Positions 61,704 through 64,000 of a stretch of 64,000 bases of DNA are shown here, piece after piece. The notes below the pieces were generated by a model, which was not told where the DNA came from, did no database searches, and was given only the letters and a program-made list of their open reading frames with translations. How positions within the stretch are numbered: position 1 is the stretch's first letter; every line of letters begins with the position of its first letter. A program made the translations under genes and the position numbers. The stretch comes from Butyrivibrio proteoclasticus (GTDB lineage: Bacteria; Bacillota; Clostridia; Lachnospirales; Lachnospiraceae): NCBI RefSeq assembly GCF_900115735.1, contig NZ_FOXO01000018.1:20908-84907 (forward strand), read 5' to 3'.

Positions 61704-62801
61704 ATGAAAAAAAGCGATAGAAAGCCAAGAGTTTGCATGATAGTTCAGCAACCTGATGTAATGGGGGGGATAGCTGCAGTTACTAATGGCTATTACGGAA
61801 GTGAGATTGAGGATAGGTACGAGCTCTGCTATGTTCAGTCGTATTGTGATGGAAGTAAGTTTAAAAAACTCTTCAAAGCATTAAAAGCATATGCGCAGTT
61901 TTATAAGGTTTTAAGGATGTTTAAACCGGAAATGATTCATATCCATTCTTCCTTTGGGCCTAGTTTTTACAGAATGCAGCCTTTTTTGTATATGGCAAAG
62001 CGCAGGAACATTCCTGTTGTCGATCACTGCCACGGCGCTGATTTTAACACTTTTTACGTGAATGCTTCAGAGAAAAAGAAAAAACGTATACGGGAAGTTT
62101 ATAAGGATTTTGCTAAAATTATAGTTTTGTCTGATGAGTGGAAAGAAACAATGAGCGTAATTGTCCCTAAAGACAAGCTGGTAGTTATTGAAAACTATTG
62201 TAAACCTCAGGATGAGGATTTTGTAAAAGACCTGTTTTCGAAGCGTTTTGAAAAGAAACAGGTTCTTTTTCTTGGAGAGATAGGAAAAAGAAAAGGCGGA
62301 TATGATTTCGCCGGAATAATAGAAGAAACGATTAAAGAGAATAGAGATATCTCTTTTGTATTGTGTGGAAGCGGAACTGAATCTGATGTAAATGAGATAA
62401 AAGAAGCAGTATACGAAGTTGCACCTAAAGAAAAAGTTCTTTTCCCCGGTTGGGTAAGAGGAGGAGAAAAGGATAATTATCTTAAAGAATCGGCAGTATT
62501 CATGTTGCCTTCTTATGATGAAGGTCTACCTATGTCTATCCTTGATGCAATGGCTTACGGCCTTCCTATAGTGTCAACCAATGTCGGAGGAATTCCTCAA
62601 CTCGTTGCGGATGGAAAGAGCGGATACATATGTACCCCCGGCAATGTAAAGGAAATAGCCAACGGCATAAAAAAACTCCTGTCTGAAAAAGAAAGATACA
62701 TAGAATCATCAATGGAAAGCTACAGAGTTGCCCGGGAAAGATACAGTTTTTCTGCGCATCTGAAAAAGCTGTTCAATGTATATGATTCTGTAATTAAGTA
62801 A
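61704..62801 (+). CDS. GT4 family glycosyltransferase (GT-B fold)
   Basis: 365 residues. QQPDVMGGIAAVTNGYY near residues 12-28 is the acceptor-side Gly loop; HIHSSFGPSFYR and VDHCHGADFN lie in the N-terminal domain; FLGEIGKRKGGYDF near 190 begins the C-terminal domain, and LPSYDEGLPMSILDAMAYGLP near 270-290 has the E-x7-E retaining motif. It would add a sugar to a lipid-linked or soluble acceptor. TGAGGT precedes the ATG. The hexapeptide acyltransferase follows 11 bases later, so the two may modify the same product. Confidence 0.9.
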   Translation: MKKSDRKPRVCMIVQQPDVMGGIAAVTNGYYGSEIEDRYELCYVQSYCDGSKFKKLFKALKAYAQFYKVLRMFKPEMIHIHSSFGPSFYRMQPFLYMAKRRNIPVVDHCHGADFNTFYVNASEKKKKRIREVYKDFAKIIVLSDEWKETMSVIVPKDKLVVIENYCKPQDEDFVKDLFSKRFEKKQVLFLGEIGKRKGGYDFAGIIEETIKENRDISFVLCGSGTESDVNEIKEAVYEVAPKEKVLFPGWVRGGEKDNYLKESAVFMLPSYDEGLPMSILDAMAYGLPIVSTNVGGIPQLVADGKSGYICTPGNVKEIANGIKKLLSEKERYIESSMESYRVARERYSFSAHLKKLFNVYDSVIK

Positions 62802-62812
62802 AGAGGGGAAAT

Positions 62813-63319
62813 ATGCGATCACCTATATTGTATTTAAAGAATTTTGTTGTGGTTGGAGTAAAGAAAATAAGGTATATGTCTAAATTTTCTGCCGGCCTGA
62901 TACAGACATTTGATAAGTTGCATGTGGAAATACATGGGAATGGCAAAATAAAGCTTGGCAGCTTTAATCAGAACAGGGGAAATCTCTACCTTGTATCAGA
63001 TGGCGGAGAACTAATAATTGGTAATCATTGTTTTTTTAATACGGGCACATGTATTACTGCTACAGAGCAAATTATTATTGGGGATAATTGTAAAATTGGA
63101 AACAATGTTGTGATAGTAGACCATGATCATAACTTCAAAAATGATGATGGGAAGGAATTTATCAGCTCAAAAATTGAAATTGGACATGGTACATGGATAG
63201 GAGCAAATGTGACAATCCTGCGTGGAACAAAAATTGGCCCAAATGCAGTAATTGGCGCAGGTTCAGTGGTTAAAGGAATTGTTCCGGAAGGCGGAAAAGT
63301 TATACAAAAAAGAGTATAA
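62813..63319 (+). CDS. Hexapeptide-repeat acyltransferase (left-handed beta-helix)
   Basis: 168 residues. From about residue 60 the sequence shows the six-residue I-x-I-G rhythm (IIIGDNCKIGNNVVI; IGHGTWIGANVTIL; TKIGPNAVIGAGSVV), and DHDHNF near 103 holds the His expected in the active site of sugar O-acetyltransferases. The acyl donor is probably acetyl-CoA. AGAGGGG precedes the ATG. It is cytosolic, in contrast to the MBOAT/SGNH modules, so it probably modifies a precursor before export. Confidence 0.88.
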   Translation: MRSPILYLKNFVVVGVKKIRYMSKFSAGLIQTFDKLHVEIHGNGKIKLGSFNQNRGNLYLVSDGGELIIGNHCFFNTGTCITATEQIIIGDNCKIGNNVVIVDHDHNFKNDDGKEFISSKIEIGHGTWIGANVTILRGTKIGPNAVIGAGSVVKGIVPEGGKVIQKRV

Positions 63320-63363
63320 GAATGCACGCATAGAAATTTTTTGAATTTTTTTTTGAATTATGC

Positions 63364-63392
63364 TTGACATATATGGCGCACTTTGCTAATAT
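63364..63392 (+). promoter_or_regulatory. Promoter of the tRNA-Ser genes
   Basis: TTGACA (63364-63369) and TAATAT (63387-63392) with a 17-base spacer; TATAAT overlaps at 63390-63395. A CTGCGG/CCGCAG hairpin (63403-63431) lies between it and the first tRNA. Confidence 0.65.
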
Positions 63393-63446
63393 AATTCTTG
63401 CGCTGCGGCGAGAACGTAAGAACTTCCGCAGGAACAATAAATATTC

Positions 63447-63532
63447 GGAGCGATATCGAAGCGGTCATAACGAGGCGGTCTTGAAAACCGTTTGGCGGCA
63501 ACGCCACAAGGGTTCGAATCCCTTTCGCTCCG
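63447..63532 (+). tRNA. tRNA-Ser (anticodon UGA)
   Basis: The acceptor arm GGAGCGA pairs with TCGCTCC; the anticodon loop between CGGTC-type arms reads TGA; a long variable arm (TTTGGCGGCAACGCC) marks a class II tRNA, and GGTTCGAATCC is the T arm. The discriminator is G, as in serine tRNAs. The CCA end is not encoded. Confidence 0.95.
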
Positions 63533-63591
63533 CTTAATTATGAACACGCTGCTTTACGATAATTTAATAATTATTGTTAATCAACTATTTT

Positions 63592-63680
63592 GCAGAAGTA
63601 CTCAAGTGGTTGAAGAGACACCCCTGGAAAGGGTGCAGGTCGTTAATAGCGGCGCGAGGGTTCGAATCCCTCCTTCTGCG
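63592..63680 (+). tRNA. tRNA-Ser (anticodon GGA)
   Basis: The acceptor arm GCAGAAG pairs with CTTCTGC; the anticodon arm CACCC-CTGGAAA-GGGTG shows GGA; the long variable arm and GGTTCGAATCC T arm follow. The discriminator is G and CCA is not encoded. It lies 59 bases after the UGA isoacceptor and probably shares its transcript. Confidence 0.95.
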
Positions 63681-63839
63681 TTGCCTTATGCAACTAGTAA
63701 GGCTCATAATTATAGCACCTTGACAAATAAACAGTAATGCAACCCTGAAAAATTCCAAGAGAATTTATTCAGAACAAAGAAATAGTAAATAACGGACAGA
63801 ACAAAAGCCAAGCTTAAGTTCTAGCCTGATCAAACTTTT

Positions 63840-64000
<161 letters not shown>

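Noticed and set aside
63492..63737. 81-codon ORF over the tRNA region
   Set aside because: It runs through both tRNA-Ser genes and has no ribosome binding site.

Overview
The window comes from a low-to-moderate GC Gram-positive-lineage anaerobe, most likely a Lachnospiraceae member close to Butyrivibrio. The grounds are the first ~160 bases of a 16S rRNA gene at the right edge, an FMN riboswitch in front of a RibU-type ECF substrate protein, clear AGGAGG-type ribosome binding sites, and the family content. Almost everything is on the + strand; the only convincing minus-strand gene is an HD-GYP phosphodiesterase.

Layout. (1) 1-247: tail of an FAD-dependent oxidoreductase and its terminator. 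(2) 318-28069: a very long co-directional run for a cell-surface glycopolymer. It holds a polyprenyl-phosphate glycosyltransferase, two MBOAT/SGNH O-acylation modules, uridine kinase, several GT-C-like multi-pass proteins, two tandem CotH kinases, a LicD phosphotransferase with a TarI/IspD-like cytidylyltransferase, an SMR/ArnEF-like flippase pair and a membrane-anchored GH25 lysozyme. (3) 28162-46208: dTDP-sugar genes (rfbB, rfbA, rfbC; no rfbD here), a Wzm/Wzt-type ABC exporter whose ATPase has a C-terminal extension, a methyltransferase-kinase fusion resembling the O-antigen chain terminator WbdD, four GT2 proteins, a phosphohexomutase and an initiating polyprenyl glycosylphosphotransferase. 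(4) 46331-51703: LCP ligase, GT2, small alarmone synthetase, a small coiled-coil membrane protein, LysM/G5/M23 peptidase. (5) 51797-60895: housekeeping (murA, HD-GYP, ribU, tsaE, a tsaB-rimI fusion, RNase Z, a YdjC-type deacetylase, tsaD). (6) 60967-64000: ispD, a GT4, a hexapeptide acyltransferase, two tRNA-Ser genes and the start of 16S rRNA.

Inferred joint function: an undecaprenyl-linked polymer is begun by the 44805 transferase, extended by the GT2 enzymes with dTDP-sugars, capped by the methyltransferase-kinase, recognised and exported by the ABC transporter, decorated outside the membrane (GT-C glycosylation, O-acylation, LicD phosphotransfer) and attached to the wall by the LCP protein. 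The capping and decoration steps are inference from family and neighbourhood.

Non-coding structure is unusually rich. A 74-bp-period repeat lies directly after the rfbA and pgm stop codons and shows compensatory base changes. Long hairpins overlap or follow several stop codons. The HD-GYP gene has a consensus promoter and a ~220-nt leader with three strong hairpins. Phased AACAAAT repeats lie upstream of 49701. I saw no insertion sequence, prophage or CRISPR array.
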